Assembly: GCF_021379005.1 (NCBI RefSeq)
Contig: NZ_CP075171.1
Span: 1,550,001-1,614,000 of the forward strand
Direction: 5' to 3'
Source: Leptodesmis sichuanensis A121
Lineage (GTDB): Bacteria; Cyanobacteriota; Cyanobacteriia; Leptolyngbyales; Leptolyngbyaceae
Length of the DNA: 64,000 nucleotides
Positions 10,172 through 18,176 of this stretch are shown piece by piece. Every line of letters begins with the position of its first letter. Position 1 is the first letter of the stretch. Position numbers and translations under genes: made by a program. Below the pieces are notes generated by a model. That model did no database searches. It saw only the letters and a list, made by a program, of their open reading frames with translations, and had not been told where the DNA came from.

Positions 10172-11038
10172 GTGATTTATCTGATTACGGTTAATTACCA
10201 ATCCAGGGATCTGATTGCTCGTTTGTTAGCTTCTGTTGAGCTTAGCTCTAGTGAATATCAGTTCATCATCGTGAATAATTCGCCAGAGGATCAGGCGGTG
10301 CAGACTCTGGCTGGCGATCGCGTCCATCTTCTGAAAGCAGGACAGAATCTGGGATTCGGGGGTGGCTGCAATCTGGCCTTGCAATGGGTATATGAGCGAG
10401 ATCCAGGAGCGATCGCCTGGTTGATCAATCCTGACACGCTGTTACCGAAAGGAATGCTGGAAACGGCCACTCAATTTTGCCTGAATCATCCAGAGCTTTC
10501 GATTTTGGGTACGGTAATTTTGGAACCGGATGGAGCCGTCTGGTTTGCAGGAGGTGAGTTTAATCCCATGACAGGCCGAATTGTGGCTCAAACGGATGAT
10601 CGGCCTCTGACTGCCGCAGTTTACCAGGAAACTCCCTGGGTAACTGGATGCAGTTTACTGCTCAATCTCCGTAACTTTCCCATCTGCCCCTACTTTGATC
10701 AGGAGTTCTTCCTGTATTACGAAGATTTCGATTTCTGTCGGCGCTACGCTCAGCAAGGTCATCGGATTGGCGTGACGCAGCACATCCAGGTCATTCACGC
10801 TCCCTCATCCATCACCAGTCGCCATCCCGCTTTGAAAGTTCAACACAGCACCTACAGTTATTTGCTGGCGCTAGAACGGCACACCTCACGCTGGGTTTTG
10901 GGCTATCGACTGGGCCGCATTCTGGGTCGCGCCTTGCGGGTCAGCATGACAGAACCAGAAACGGCGATCGCTATAATCAAGGGTGTGGTGCGTTATGGGA
11001 AGCGAGTGAGCGGTTTTGGACAGCCCAATCTCTATTAA
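10172..11038 (+). CDS. Family 2 glycosyltransferase
   Basis: 288 residues from a GTG start. GT-A fold features: N-terminal strand IYLITVNYQSRDLIARLLAS, LLKAGQNLGFGGGCNLAL, and the metal/nucleotide motif WLINPDTLLPKG, with an acidic EDFDFCRRY motif further on. This pattern is typical of rhamnosyltransferase-like GT2 enzymes that extend polysaccharides or LPS. Its end overlaps the next glycosyltransferase by 23 bp, implying translational coupling. Donor and acceptor cannot be read from sequence. Confidence 0.9.
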   Translation: MIYLITVNYQSRDLIARLLASVELSSSEYQFIIVNNSPEDQAVQTLAGDRVHLLKAGQNLGFGGGCNLALQWVYERDPGAIAWLINPDTLLPKGMLETATQFCLNHPELSILGTVILEPDGAVWFAGGEFNPMTGRIVAQTDDRPLTAAVYQETPWVTGCSLLLNLRNFPICPYFDQEFFLYYEDFDFCRRYAQQGHRIGVTQHIQVIHAPSSITSRHPALKVQHSTYSYLLALERHTSRWVLGYRLGRILGRALRVSMTEPETAIAIIKGVVRYGKRVSGFGQPNLY

Positions 11039-12098
11039 TCTGGCCTTTTTACCTGTTAGACCGACGGGATTAGCGACCTACGCCATTAACTTGTTGCCCT
11101 ATCTACAAGATTTGGATCCCACCTTATTCATTGCCGAACCCCGCGAGGGATTCACCTGTTACCCTGTTCCTCCCAACATGACCCACGAACAGGGGCGCAA
11201 AGGACACTTTTCTCGCTTACTGTGGACTCAGTTCCAACTTCCGGCTTTGTATCGTCAGGTACGATCGCGCCTGTTATTTTCCCCCGTTCCCGAAGCGCCA
11301 CTGTTCTCCGATTGCCGTTTCGTCGTCACCGTCCACGATCTGATTCCCCTGCGCTTCTTTAAGAAATTCACACCTCTGTGGTCTTACCAGAAGTACTATA
11401 TGCCCCAGGTTCTGAAGCAGGCGGAACACATCCTCTGCAATTCCAGTGCCACCGCTCAGGATATTGTGAATTTTTTCGGTATTCCCGCCCGCAAAATTAC
11501 TCCCATTCTGCTGGCCCATGATGCGGCCAATTTCCGCTGGCTGGATTTGCCCACGCGCAATTATTTCCTCTACCTGGGCCGCAATGATCCCTACAAAAAC
11601 CTGCACCGCCTGATCTCTGCCTTCGCCTCTTTACCCCAACGGTCAGACTACGAACTCTGGTTCGCAGGCCCACGGGACGAACGGTACACAGAGGCATTGA
11701 CCGAACACATTGAGGACCTGGGTTTAACAAACCAGGTAAAATTCCTCAGCTACGTCCCCTACTCTGAATTGCCCGTCATTCTGAATCAGGCGATCGCCCT
11801 GGTGATGCCCAGTCTCTGGGAAGGATTTGGCCTGCCCGTCCTGGAGGCGATGGCCTGCGGTACACCTGTCATTACCTCCAACCTATCCGCCTTACCGGAA
11901 GTGACCGGAGACGCGGCTCTACTCGTAGATCCCTACAATGAAACGGCGATCGCCCAGGCCATGCAGCAGGTAATTGAGGATTCTGGGCTGCGATCGCACT
12001 TGCGACAGGCGGGTCTAGCCAGAGCCAGTCAGTTTAGTTGGGCCAAAACTGGACAGAAAACGATCGAGGTTCTTGAAGAATGCGGAGTTGGGGTTTAA
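11016..12098 (+). CDS. Family 4 glycosyltransferase (GT-B)
   Basis: 360 residues, starting at a TTG inside the end of the preceding glycosyltransferase. The C-terminal GT-B domain has [18 protein letters not shown] and the EX7E motif ([20 protein letters not shown]). Together with the GT2 gene it probably builds a surface or exopolysaccharide. The TTG start is supported by immediate homology-like sequence ([20 protein letters not shown]) but is less certain than the frame. Confidence 0.9.
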   Translation: MDSPISINLAFLPVRPTGLATYAINLLPYLQDLDPTLFIAEPREGFTCYPVPPNMTHEQGRKGHFSRLLWTQFQLPALYRQVRSRLLFSPVPEAPLFSDCRFVVTVHDLIPLRFFKKFTPLWSYQKYYMPQVLKQAEHILCNSSATAQDIVNFFGIPARKITPILLAHDAANFRWLDLPTRNYFLYLGRNDPYKNLHRLISAFASLPQRSDYELWFAGPRDERYTEALTEHIEDLGLTNQVKFLSYVPYSELPVILNQAIALVMPSLWEGFGLPVLEAMACGTPVITSNLSALPEVTGDAALLVDPYNETAIAQAMQQVIEDSGLRSHLRQAGLARASQFSWAKTGQKTIEVLEECGVGV

Positions 12099-12217
12099 AG
12101 AAGTCGGAGTTGGCAAATTCGACTTTAGCTATTAGAAGCTTTGATTGACACCAAAGCGTCAAGGAAGTGGAGTAAACAGCGATAATGAATGACCAGTGAC
12201 CAATGATAACTCCGTAA

Positions 12218-12847
12218 ATGACTGCTAATTCCTTCCAAATTTTCGATCGCGACCTGACCGAGGCCCAACTATCCAGTTATCTACAAGCAGAGGCGATCGC
12301 TGTTGATACTGAGACAATGGGGTTGCTGCCTCAGCGCGATCGCCTTTGCCTGGTACAGATTTGCGATCCCAGGGATCAGGTGAGTGTGGTGCGAATTGAG
12401 CGGGGGCAGACGCAGGCTCCCCATCTGAAACAGTTAATGGAAGCCCCCAACGTCTTGAAAATCTTTCACTTTGCCCGGTTCGATGTCGCCACATTGAAAT
12501 ATCACCTGGGAATTCAGGTGAATCCCATTTTTTGTACCAAGATTGCCAGCAAGTTAGCCCGCACCTATTCCCCCAAACACGGCTTAAAAGACCTGGTGAT
12601 GGAATTGGAAGGTGTGGAGTTGGACAAAAGTGCCCAAAGCTCAGACTGGGGAAATGCGGCTAATCTCTCTGACGAACAACTGCGGTATGCCTCCAACGAT
12701 GTGCGGTATCTGCTGTCTGCTCGTGAAAAGCTGGTCAGAATGCTGCAACGGGAAGAGCGCTGGGAACTGGCCCAGGATTGTTTTCAGTGCCTGCCAACGA
12801 TCGTCAAGCTGGACTTAATGCAGTATCAGGGCATTTTTGAGCATTAA
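12218..12847 (+). CDS. RNase D-like 3'-5' exonuclease
   Basis: 209 residues. A DEDDy exonuclease domain only: AVDTETMGL (motif I), FHFARFDVATLKYHL (motif II) and YASNDVRYLL (motif III with the tyrosine). The HRDC domains of E. coli RNase D are absent, as in the short cyanobacterial and alphaproteobacterial versions. It probably trims RNA 3' ends. The next gene starts 4 bp after its stop. Confidence 0.88.
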   Translation: MTANSFQIFDRDLTEAQLSSYLQAEAIAVDTETMGLLPQRDRLCLVQICDPRDQVSVVRIERGQTQAPHLKQLMEAPNVLKIFHFARFDVATLKYHLGIQVNPIFCTKIASKLARTYSPKHGLKDLVMELEGVELDKSAQSSDWGNAANLSDEQLRYASNDVRYLLSAREKLVRMLQREERWELAQDCFQCLPTIVKLDLMQYQGIFEH

Positions 12848-12851
12848 CTCC

Positions 12852-14168
12852 ATGATTCCTACTTCAAGTCATTACTGGCTGAGAAATGCCCATGTTCCAG
12901 AATCACTCCTTGTTAGAAGTAAACAGGGTCGGAGTCGGAATTGGGCGGCTCCAGTGACTCAGGAATTGCTGCTGGTGGATATTGAGATTGCCAACGGGAC
13001 GATCGCCAGTATTGCCACGGCGGGAGTTCTGAGTTTCTACACTGCCCCCTCGATCGACCTGCGGGGAGGCATGGTATTTCCCTGTTTCGTTGATATGCAT
13101 ACTCATCTAGATAAAGGACACATCTGGGAGCGATCGCCCAATCCCGATGGCACCTTTGATAGTGCATTGCAGCAGGTGCGGCAGGACTCGGAACGCTACT
13201 GGACGGCGGAAGATGTGTACAAACGGATGGAATTTGGGCTGAAGTGCAGCTATGCTCACGGAACCAAAGCCGTTCGAACTCATATTGATTCCGGCGGCTC
13301 CCTGGCAGATATCAGCCTGGATGTGTTTCAGGAACTCCAGCAGCAGTGGCACGATCGCCTGATTTTACAAGCTGTGTGTCTAGTTTCCCTGGAAGAATTT
13401 CTGACACCCCTGGGGGAAAGGCTAGCCGATCGCATGGCCGAAATGAGCGGCATTCTGGGCGGGGTGGCTTACATGAATCCAGATCTGGAAGCGCAAATTG
13501 ATCGCGTCTTTTCCCTGGCCAAGGAACGCAAACTCAATCTGGATTTGCACGTCGATGAAACAGGCAATCCAGACTCAATCTGTTTGCGTTATGTGGCAAA
13601 GGCTGCCATCCGGCATCGCTTCCAGGGGCAGATTGTTTGTGGTCATTGTTGCAGTCTGGCTATGCAACCACCCGAGGAAGCCGCCAAAACGATCGCCCTG
13701 GTAAAACAAGCCAAGATCGGCATTGTCAGTTTGCCAATGTGCAATTTGTACTTGCAAGATCGGCAGCCTGCCCAGACCCCCCGTTGGCGAGGGGTGACAT
13801 TACTGCACGAACTGAAACAGGCCGGAGTGCCCGTTGCGATCGCGGGGGACAATTGCCGGGATCCCTTTTATGCCTTTGGTGATCACGATGCCCTGGAAGT
13901 CTTCTCGATGTCAGCTAAGATTGCTCACCTCGATCGCCCCTATGGAGACTGGTGTAACGCTATTACAGCCACTCCTGCAGATTTAATGGGCTTACCAACT
14001 GTGGGACGAATTGGAGTCGGGCTGCCAGCAGATTTAGTGATCTTCAGGGCACGGCAGTACAGTGAATTGCTGTCTCGTTCTCAACACGATCGCACAGTTT
14101 TGCGAAATGGGATGGCGATCGATACAACGCTTCCAGATTACGCTGAACTCGATGGTTGCATTCAATAA
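12852..14168 (+). CDS. codA: Cytosine deaminase-type amidohydrolase
   Basis: 438 residues from ATG 12852. Amidohydrolase superfamily with all metal ligands visible: DMHTHLDKGH (HxH), LHVDETG (His and catalytic Glu region), GHCCSL (His) and IAGDNCRDPFY (Asp). This arrangement matches cytosine deaminase, which converts cytosine to uracil. Related enzymes act on other N-heterocycles, so the substrate is likely rather than certain. It follows the exonuclease gene by 4 bp. Confidence 0.8.
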   Translation: MIPTSSHYWLRNAHVPESLLVRSKQGRSRNWAAPVTQELLLVDIEIANGTIASIATAGVLSFYTAPSIDLRGGMVFPCFVDMHTHLDKGHIWERSPNPDGTFDSALQQVRQDSERYWTAEDVYKRMEFGLKCSYAHGTKAVRTHIDSGGSLADISLDVFQELQQQWHDRLILQAVCLVSLEEFLTPLGERLADRMAEMSGILGGVAYMNPDLEAQIDRVFSLAKERKLNLDLHVDETGNPDSICLRYVAKAAIRHRFQGQIVCGHCCSLAMQPPEEAAKTIALVKQAKIGIVSLPMCNLYLQDRQPAQTPRWRGVTLLHELKQAGVPVAIAGDNCRDPFYAFGDHDALEVFSMSAKIAHLDRPYGDWCNAITATPADLMGLPTVGRIGVGLPADLVIFRARQYSELLSRSQHDRTVLRNGMAIDTTLPDYAELDGCIQ

Positions 14169-14178
14169 ACCACTGGCA

Positions 14179-14808
14179 TTAATTAAACAGACGGCGGGAA
14201 GATAATTCAGTGACTTCAGATCTGTAGTGCTTACGGAAACTTTCGGCTGGACTGGGCGATTGCTCCGAAGAAACCGGAATGCCAGTCGGATTTGGTGACT
14301 TGACTAATCGTTCGGCAGCCAGAGTCCAAAAGTGTGCAGATTTGACAGAGACAAAAAAATCGGGGTTTAAGGGATGAGGAGGGCGCTGAGAAAGGGAATG
14401 TAATCCCTGGGTCTGAGCCTGAACTAAATCTACAATCCAGGGAAGAAAGTCCAGCAGTTCTTCAGGTAGAATGGTCAACTCAAAAGACCATTGCTGATTG
14501 ACTCCCCGGCACACCTGCCCATGTCGAGGTAAGGCGACTGTTCCTGCTCCTTTGTTGATCGAACATCGAAGAACAAAGGGCCGATCGCTAACAAGAGCAT
14601 CCGGAGCAAGATAGGCATAAATGGTAATGTAATTCAGCCATTGGTTGCTGTCTACCCAGGATGCGATCGACGCCAAACTGTTGTAGGAATTGCCGCTAAT
14701 TTTGACGGGTTCCGGCATCGCTGTGGCAAACGATGTATAAAAGTCATTTCTTAATTTAGAAATTGTCCGAATGATCTCTGGAGTCATAGGTTGCACCTGA
14801 AAAGTCAC
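14179..14808 (-). CDS. Hypothetical protein
   Basis: 209 residues, soluble, with no signal or membrane span. It has a structured core (about 20-160) and a Ser/Pro-rich linker before a basic C terminus (SFRKHYRSEV). I do not recognise the family. It lies 32 bp downstream of rpsU on the same strand and could be in the same transcript. Confidence 0.6.
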   Translation of the reverse strand: MTFQVQPMTPEIIRTISKLRNDFYTSFATAMPEPVKISGNSYNSLASIASWVDSNQWLNYITIYAYLAPDALVSDRPFVLRCSINKGAGTVALPRHGQVCRGVNQQWSFELTILPEELLDFLPWIVDLVQAQTQGLHSLSQRPPHPLNPDFFVSVKSAHFWTLAAERLVKSPNPTGIPVSSEQSPSPAESFRKHYRSEVTELSSRRLFN

Positions 14809-14840
14809 GCTTCGAGCTACAAGGGTGGATGCTGAGTGAT

Positions 14841-15038
14841 TTATGACTTTCTATAACGGGCCAGACGTTTGCGTTGTTTATGTTTGGCTAAAGCTTTGCG
14901 TTTCTCTTTTTCCGGCGGCGTTTCAAAGTGCCGATTTTTTCGCATATCCTGAAAGATCCCGGCTTTAGAAACCTGTTGCCTGAAGCGCCGTAATGTAGAT
15001 TCAATGCCTTCGTTTTCGCCTGGTATGACTTGAGCCAC
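14841..15038 (-). CDS. rpsU: 30S ribosomal protein S21
   Basis: 65 residues, highly basic, with the S21 signature [20 protein letters not shown] and the [19 protein letters not shown] tail. S21 helps 30S subunits engage mRNA. It lies downstream of the RNA-binding protein gene, as in the cold-regulated rbpA1-rpsU pair described in Anabaena. A 194-bp spacer with a strong terminator separates them here, so rpsU may have its own promoter or depend on readthrough. Confidence 0.95.
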   Translation of the reverse strand: MAQVIPGENEGIESTLRRFRQQVSKAGIFQDMRKNRHFETPPEKEKRKALAKHKQRKRLARYRKS

Positions 15039-15157
15039 GCTGAATACTCCTTAAGAACGAATGGGGAAGGCGATAAAGTTCTCAACCCAGGTTAGTACGG
15101 CTTCTGCAGGTGAAGGACTGAGAAGCAAGGGTACTTTATCCAGGTGAGCAGTGCTAT

Positions 15158-15201
15158 AAAAAACTCCAGCAGAATAAGGCAGTTGTCTAACTCTGCTGGA
15201 G
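15158..15201 (-). terminator. Rho-independent terminator after rbpA gene
   Basis: CTCCAGCAGA and TCTGCTGGAG form a perfect 10-bp stem around an 18-nt loop. On the minus strand a TTTTTT tract follows directly (15158-15163). It lies 32 bp beyond the rbpA stop and before rpsU, so it should strongly reduce transcription into rpsU. Confidence 0.85.
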
Positions 15202-15232
15202 ACTTTAAGCAATCGATGACTTGTAATGGGGA

Positions 15233-15538
15233 CTAATAGCGACGATCGCTGCGGCGATTATTGTCCCAATTCCCCCCACCCGAAGGTCCTCTGTCCTCAC
15301 GGGGTCTAGCCTTATTCACCTTGAGATCACGTCCCATCCATTCTGCCCCATCCAGCGCTTCAATGGCGGCTTCTTCTTCGGCTTCTGAACCCATGTCCAC
15401 AAACGCAAATCCACGCGCCCGACCCGTTTCTCGGTCGGTGGGTACTTGAACCCGGTTGACCGTTCCATATTCTCCAAATGTATCCTTCAGGTCTTCCTGA
15501 GTCACCTTGTAGGATAAATTACCAACATAAATAGACAT
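15233..15538 (-). CDS. rbpA: RRM RNA-binding protein (Rbp family)
   Basis: 101 residues from ATG 15538. A single RRM has RNP2 IYVGNL at residues 3-8 and RNP1 RGFAFVDM at 42-49, followed by a short Gly/Asn/Arg tail (GGGNWDNNRRSDRRY). This is the cyanobacterial glycine-rich RNA-binding protein family, in which several members are cold-induced. A longer open frame to 15658 lacks conservation. The roughly 90-nt leader and downstream rpsU resemble the Anabaena rbpA1-rpsU arrangement. The paralogue designation is inferred. Confidence 0.9.
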   Translation of the reverse strand: MSIYVGNLSYKVTQEDLKDTFGEYGTVNRVQVPTDRETGRARGFAFVDMGSEAEEEAAIEALDGAEWMGRDLKVNKARPREDRGPSGGGNWDNNRRSDRRY

Positions 15539-15629
15539 AGAGCTTCTCCAAGCATCCAAAAACTGTAGAGAGTTAGATTCGGAGAAACGCTTATCTAGAG
15601 AAAAACGAATTACACGACCGAAAATAATT

Positions 15630-15658
15630 CCTATAGCGCGATCATAACATGCTTTCAA
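15630..15658 (-). promoter_or_regulatory. Candidate promoter of the rbpA gene
   Basis: On the minus strand, TTGAAA (15653-15658) and TATAGG (15630-15635) are separated by exactly 17 bp, about 92-120 bp upstream of the rbpA start. This matches a sigma-70-type promoter imperfectly. It implies a leader of about 85 nt. Confidence 0.4.
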
Positions 15659-15737
15659 TCAACAGGTTGGCGCTTGAGGCAGAGTTTCACCCAACGAATA
15701 TGACAAGATAAAAGGAGTGTTTAATGTATCTGGATCG

Positions 15738-16151
15738 ATGTCTTCTATAGACCCATCTTTAAAGTCTGCTCTCGACCATCTGCGCGAGATTCGAGCTGCT
15801 CTGCTATCCCTACATAAAGCCTTACTGGACTCGGAACAGGAAGCTTATGAGCGGGTTAACGGGCCGATTAAGACGAAAGGAGAGTTATTTCAACTGGTGG
15901 TTGGAGATGAGTGGTTTAACTGGTTACGGCCAATCTCCCAGTTCATTGTCAGAATTGATGAATCCCTCGCTTCTAAAGAATCCATGACTTTAAATGAAGC
16001 GAATGAATTGATTGAGCAAGCCAGTACCCTGCTGAATCCCCTGGAAGTGGGGACAGAACCTGAAGAACGCTATTATCAAGTGATCCAGCGTGATCCCGAT
16101 GTTGCCTATATGCACGCGAGGATGATGAATCTGCTCAAACAGAAGAGTTAA
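15738..16151 (+). CDS. Hypothetical protein, start uncertain
   Basis: 137 residues from ATG 15738; a GTG at 15717 would add seven. Soluble and mostly helical (LKSALDHLREIRAALLSLHK, VVGDEWFNWLRPISQFIVRI). It looks like a conserved cyanobacterial protein, but I recognise no named family. The only good ribosome site (AAAGGAG, 15711-15717) is spaced for an out-of-frame ATG at 15724 that opens a nine-codon frame ending at 15750. That frame overlaps the likely start. The 3' end overlaps the convergent chaB-like gene by 17 bp. Confidence 0.65.
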   Translation: MSSIDPSLKSALDHLREIRAALLSLHKALLDSEQEAYERVNGPIKTKGELFQLVVGDEWFNWLRPISQFIVRIDESLASKESMTLNEANELIEQASTLLNPLEVGTEPEERYYQVIQRDPDVAYMHARMMNLLKQKS

Positions 16152-16431
16152 GCGTATTTAACCGAATCTCACCCGTCAAACTGGCAGCCTGGTTTCTCAC
16201 TGCACTCCAGGCACTGTGATGAGCTTTTTCCTCTTCTCCGTACCATTGCAGTGCAGAGTTAAAAGCGACCCGATAGAGATTTTGGGCGGCTTCAGAAAGG
16301 CGATCGCGAATAGCGGCAGGAAGTTCTCGATTCGTCCGGTAAGGCATTTTGATACCCTCTGGCTCAAGTGGGATAATTAATCCTAATTCCGCGGCATCTG
16401 GCAGGGAAGTATCTTTAGACTGAAAACCCAT
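16135..16431 (-). CDS. ChaB family protein
   Basis: 98 residues. The segment from about residue 29, MPYRTNRELPAAIRDRLSEA followed by AFNSALQWYGEEEKAHHSAW, is the ChaB fold pattern. ChaB was named from an E. coli cation-transport locus but its role is unclear. The first 28 residues may be a lineage-specific extension, or translation may start at the internal ATG (16347). Confidence 0.8.
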   Translation of the reverse strand: MGFQSKDTSLPDAAELGLIIPLEPEGIKMPYRTNRELPAAIRDRLSEAAQNLYRVAFNSALQWYGEEEKAHHSAWSAVRNQAASLTGEIRLNTLNSSV

Positions 16432-16498
16432 TCAAATGAGCCTGTTTAGCTCCACAATTTATAGAAGGTTGGATGGATAGAACCTCAAGGAGTCAACA

Positions 16499-17797
16499 TT
16501 GATTACGAGTCCCTTTAAGACAACCAAATCAGATGAAATTTTTGCGGCTGCCCAAAAACTCATGCCGGGTGGTGTGAGTTCGCCTGTGCGGGCTTTCAAG
16601 TCGGTGGGTGGGCACCCGATCGTGTTCGATCGGGTGCAGGGAGCTTATGCCTGGGATGTGGATGGCAACCAGTACATTGACTATGTGGGTACCTGGGGGC
16701 CAGCCATTTGTGGCCACGCCCACCCAGACGTGATTCAGGCCATTTGTGAGGCGGCTCAGAAGGGCACCAGTTTTGGCGCACCCTCCTACCAGGAAAACGT
16801 TCTGGCCGAAATGGTGATTGATGCCGTTCCCAGCGTGGAAATGGTGCGCTTCGTCAACTCCGGTACGGAAGCTTGTATGTCTGTCCTGCGCTTAATGCGA
16901 GCTTTCACCGGACGGGACAAAATCATCAAATTTGAAGGTTGCTATCACGGCCATGCCGATATGTTCCTGGTGAAAGCCGGATCCGGTGTGGCAACCCTGG
17001 GATTACCCGATTCTCCCGGTGTGCCCAAATCGACCACGGGCAACACCCTGACGGCTCCCTTCAACAACCTGGAAGCGGTCAAAGCCCTATTCCATGAAAA
17101 TCCGGGCGAAATTGCTGGGGTGATTCTGGAACCTGTGGTGGGCAATGCCGGCTTTATTCCTCCCGATGCCGGATTCCTGGCTGGCCTGCGAGAACTGACC
17201 CGCGAAAACAACGCTCTGCTGGTGTTTGATGAAGTCATGACGGGCTTCCGGATTGCTTATGGAGGCGCTCAGGAGAAGTTTGGCATTACTCCCGACCTGA
17301 CCACGCTCGGTAAGGTGATCGGTGGAGGCTTGCCCGTCGGTGCTTATGGTGGACGGCGAGACATTATGGAAATGGTGGCTCCGGCTGGCCCCATGTATCA
17401 GGCGGGAACATTGTCTGGAAATCCTCTGGCGATGACCGCAGGCATCAAAACCCTGGAATTGCTGCATCAACCGGGCACCTATGACTATCTCGATCGCATC
17501 ACCAAGCGGTTATCCGATGGTTTGCTGCAGGTGGCTCAGGAAACAGGTCATGCTGCTTGCGGGGGTCAGATCAGTGGTATGTTCGGCCTGTTCTTTACTG
17601 AAGGGCCAGTCCACAACTATGAAGATGCCAAGAAATCGGATTTGACCAAGTTCAGCCGCTTTCACCGGGGTATGCTGGAGCAGGGAATTTACCTCGCTCC
17701 CTCCCAATTTGAGGCAGGCTTTACCTCCCTGGCTCATACAGAGGCGGATATCGATCGCACCCTAGAAGCCGCCCGTACCGTTTTGTCGAGCCTGTAA
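16499..17797 (+). CDS. hemL: Glutamate-1-semialdehyde 2,1-aminomutase
   Basis: 432 residues, full length. It converts glutamate-1-semialdehyde to 5-aminolevulinate, the committed precursor of heme and chlorophyll. Motifs are [19 protein letters not shown] near the N terminus, [17 protein letters not shown], and [18 protein letters not shown] with the PLP lysine. The start is a TTG at 16499 with an AGGAG ribosome site 7 bp upstream; no in-frame ATG lies near enough to retain the N terminus. Confidence 0.97.
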   Translation: MITSPFKTTKSDEIFAAAQKLMPGGVSSPVRAFKSVGGHPIVFDRVQGAYAWDVDGNQYIDYVGTWGPAICGHAHPDVIQAICEAAQKGTSFGAPSYQENVLAEMVIDAVPSVEMVRFVNSGTEACMSVLRLMRAFTGRDKIIKFEGCYHGHADMFLVKAGSGVATLGLPDSPGVPKSTTGNTLTAPFNNLEAVKALFHENPGEIAGVILEPVVGNAGFIPPDAGFLAGLRELTRENNALLVFDEVMTGFRIAYGGAQEKFGITPDLTTLGKVIGGGLPVGAYGGRRDIMEMVAPAGPMYQAGTLSGNPLAMTAGIKTLELLHQPGTYDYLDRITKRLSDGLLQVAQETGHAACGGQISGMFGLFFTEGPVHNYEDAKKSDLTKFSRFHRGMLEQGIYLAPSQFEAGFTSLAHTEADIDRTLEAARTVLSSL

Positions 17798-17806
17798 TTA
17801 AGAACA

Positions 17807-17833
17807 TAGAGACGTTTCGGCGAAACGTCTCTA
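17807..17833. repeat. Palindromic repeat copy 1 (terminator-like)
   Basis: TAGAGACGTTTCG, one base, CGAAACGTCTCTA: a perfect 13-bp inverted repeat between hemL and the convergent metallothionein gene. It belongs with near-identical elements at 30629 and 33150. Confidence 0.85.
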
Positions 17834-17840
17834 CCTACCG

Positions 17841-18005
17841 TTAGCATTCACAACCGGGATGCCCACAGCCACGCCCATTAGGATGGCCTTCAGCGCAGGC
17901 TTCGGTGCAGTAATATTTACCGTCTTTCTCAATCGCACCTGCACCGGGAGTAACCATGCAGTGGCAGCGTTCGCAGGCGCATTTGATTTGAGTGGCAGTC
18001 GTCAT
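17841..18005 (-). CDS. Bacterial metallothionein (SmtA/BmtA family)
   Basis: 54 residues with 10 Cys and 3 His: KCACERCHCMV near the N terminus, a central KDGKYYCTEACAEGH, and a C-terminal GCGHPGCEC. This is the canonical cyanobacterial SmtA layout, which binds a Zn4 cluster with Cys and His ligands and detoxifies Zn/Cd. No smtB regulator gene is nearby. A weak TTCAG/CTGAA inverted pair lies upstream at 18028-18050, but the 13-nt spacing does not match a known SmtB 12-2-12 site. It converges with hemL. Confidence 0.93.
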   Translation of the reverse strand: MTTATQIKCACERCHCMVTPGAGAIEKDGKYYCTEACAEGHPNGRGCGHPGCEC

Positions 18006-18009
18006 GGGA

Positions 18010-18111
18010 TTACCTCATTAACATCTCTTCAGCGTAGCTGCTGGCCTGAACTGAACCGCCAGGGTTAACAATTTCTTCGGGGGGCAGTGGGTCGGTAGAT
18101 GAGGCTGTCAT
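18010..18111 (-). CDS. Possible 33-residue ORF ahead of metallothionein
   Basis: An ATG-initiated frame (begins MTASSTDPLPPEEIVNPGG, ends AEEMLMR) stops 4 bp before the metallothionein ATG. Its terminal ATGAGGTAA also supplies the GAGG ribosome site for that gene. The composition looks protein-like and the spacing operon-like. It could be a small protein, a translational coupling peptide, or chance. No family recognised. Confidence 0.35.
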   Translation of the reverse strand: MTASSTDPLPPEEIVNPGGSVQASSYAEEMLMR

Positions 18112-18176
18112 CGCTCATTCGTCATGGGGCAATGACAGGTTGCAACCCCCACTCAGAAAATAATTGGTTTAGCTGA

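Noticed and set aside
18028-18055. SmtB operator upstream of metallothionein
   Set aside because: Only short TTCAG/CTGAA pieces with the wrong spacing; not enough for a 12-2-12 site.
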